DNA from: Bradyrhizobium sp. B097
GTDB taxonomy: Bacteria; Pseudomonadota; Alphaproteobacteria; Rhizobiales; Xanthobacteraceae
Reading direction: 5' to 3'
Assembly: GCF_038957035.1 (NCBI RefSeq)
Contig: NZ_CP152412.1
Coordinates: forward strand, 496,001-560,000
Length of the DNA stretch: 64,000 nucleotides
This document shows positions 63,497-64,000 of this stretch, piece by piece (within the stretch, counting starts at the first letter, position 1; every line of letters starts with the position of its first letter). The position numbers and the translations under genes were made by a program. The notes under the pieces were generated by a model. That model ran no database searches and was not told where the DNA came from. It saw nothing but the letters and a program-made list of their open reading frames with translations.

Positions 63497-64000
63497 CAGC
63501 CGCGCTGCCTCGGATCGAGGATGTCGCGCAGCGCGTCGCCGAACAGGTTGGTGCCGAACACCGCGAGACTGATCGCGATACCAGGGAAGATCACCAGCCA
63601 CGGCGCGGTACGGACATATTCAGCGGCGGATTCCGACAGCATGCGGCCCCAGGACGGATACGGCTCGGGAATGCCGAGGCCGAGGAACGACAGCGACGCC
63701 TCGGTCAGGATGGTCGAGCCGAGCTGCGCGGTGGCCAGCACGATCAGCGGCGCCATCGTGTTCGGCAGCACGTGGCGCAGCGCGATGCGCGTCTCGCTCA
63801 TGCCGATCGATTTGGCGGCCTCCACGAACGGTTGCTCGCGCAGCGCCAGCGTGTTGGCGCGGATTACGCGGGCAACCGTCGGGATCAGGGGAATCGCGAT
63901 CGCAAGGATCACGTTCGGCAGCGACGGGCCGAGCGCCGCGGTCATGACAAGCGCGAGCACCAGCAGCGGCAGCGATTGCAGGATGTCGGTCACGCGCTGG
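63496..64000 (-). CDS. Peptide/nickel-type ABC transporter permease (DppC-like), 5' end cut by window
   Basis: At least 165 residues of the C-terminal part of a BPD_transp_1 permease: membrane segments ([29 protein letters not shown]), the EAA loop [21 protein letters not shown] that contacts the ATPases and a final TM ([28 protein letters not shown]). The frame is open at the window end, so the true start is beyond 64000. The stop overlaps the ATPase start. Inner-membrane channel subunit. Confidence 0.9.

Overview
The window looks like chromosome from an alphaproteobacterium of the Bradyrhizobium / Nitrobacteraceae type. Four things support this: high GC content; a minCDE operon behind a CtrA-type box; an Lrp-type regulator divergent from an ACC deaminase gene (acdR-acdS); and at least six families of palindromic intergenic repeats of the kind common in rhizobial genomes. 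I see no rRNA, tRNA, CRISPR array, transposase, integrase or phage gene. All assignments come from reading the translations; no database search was run.

Layout. 1-3.2 kb: end of an aromatic-degradation operon (flavin monooxygenase, ring-cleavage-like VOC protein, orphan ABC binding protein). 3.5-5.7 kb: three TadG/TadE-type genes. 6.1-9.9 kb: phosphodiesterase, TctC/Bug binding protein and a TetR regulator with a palindromic operator. 10.3-12.5 kb: minC-minD-minE plus an overlapping small gene. 12.6-17.2 kb: sirtuin, LysM protein, small conserved proteins, acdR/acdS. 17.4-31.3 kb: serine protease, metallophosphoesterase, Baeyer-Villiger-type monooxygenase, SWIM zinc-finger protein, recQ, DUF2235 hydrolase and a MoxR-ATPase/VWA pair. 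31.7-33.7 kb: PsiF-like protein, HAD hydrolase and ICMT-like methyltransferase.

33.8-39.4 kb is the most unusual part. It encodes a subtilisin-type protease whose C-terminal half matches the cyanobactin PatA/PatG maturation protease family. Three tiny ORFs with good Shine-Dalgarno sequences follow it on the same strand, separated by perfect hairpins. A LuxR-type regulator lies upstream, then a divergent secreted trypsin-fold protease. There is no YcaO cyclodehydratase. The arrangement resembles a RiPP (ribosomally made, modified peptide) locus, but the product is unknown.

39.6-46.0 kb: an NDP-forming acyl-CoA synthetase, then a class GN sortase next to its dedicated VIT/VWA target (C-terminal LPKTA signal), with a divergent HTH regulator.

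46.2-61.3 kb: a carboxylic-acid catabolic region with two orphan ABC binding proteins, two acyl-CoA ligases, two acyl-CoA dehydrogenases, a GST, an AraC regulator, a beta-keto-acid cleavage enzyme and a two-subunit biotin-dependent acyl-CoA carboxylase. Most gaps between these genes are filled by palindromic repeats. 61.5-64.0 kb: a peptide/nickel-type ABC transporter (two ATPases and a permease cut by the window end).
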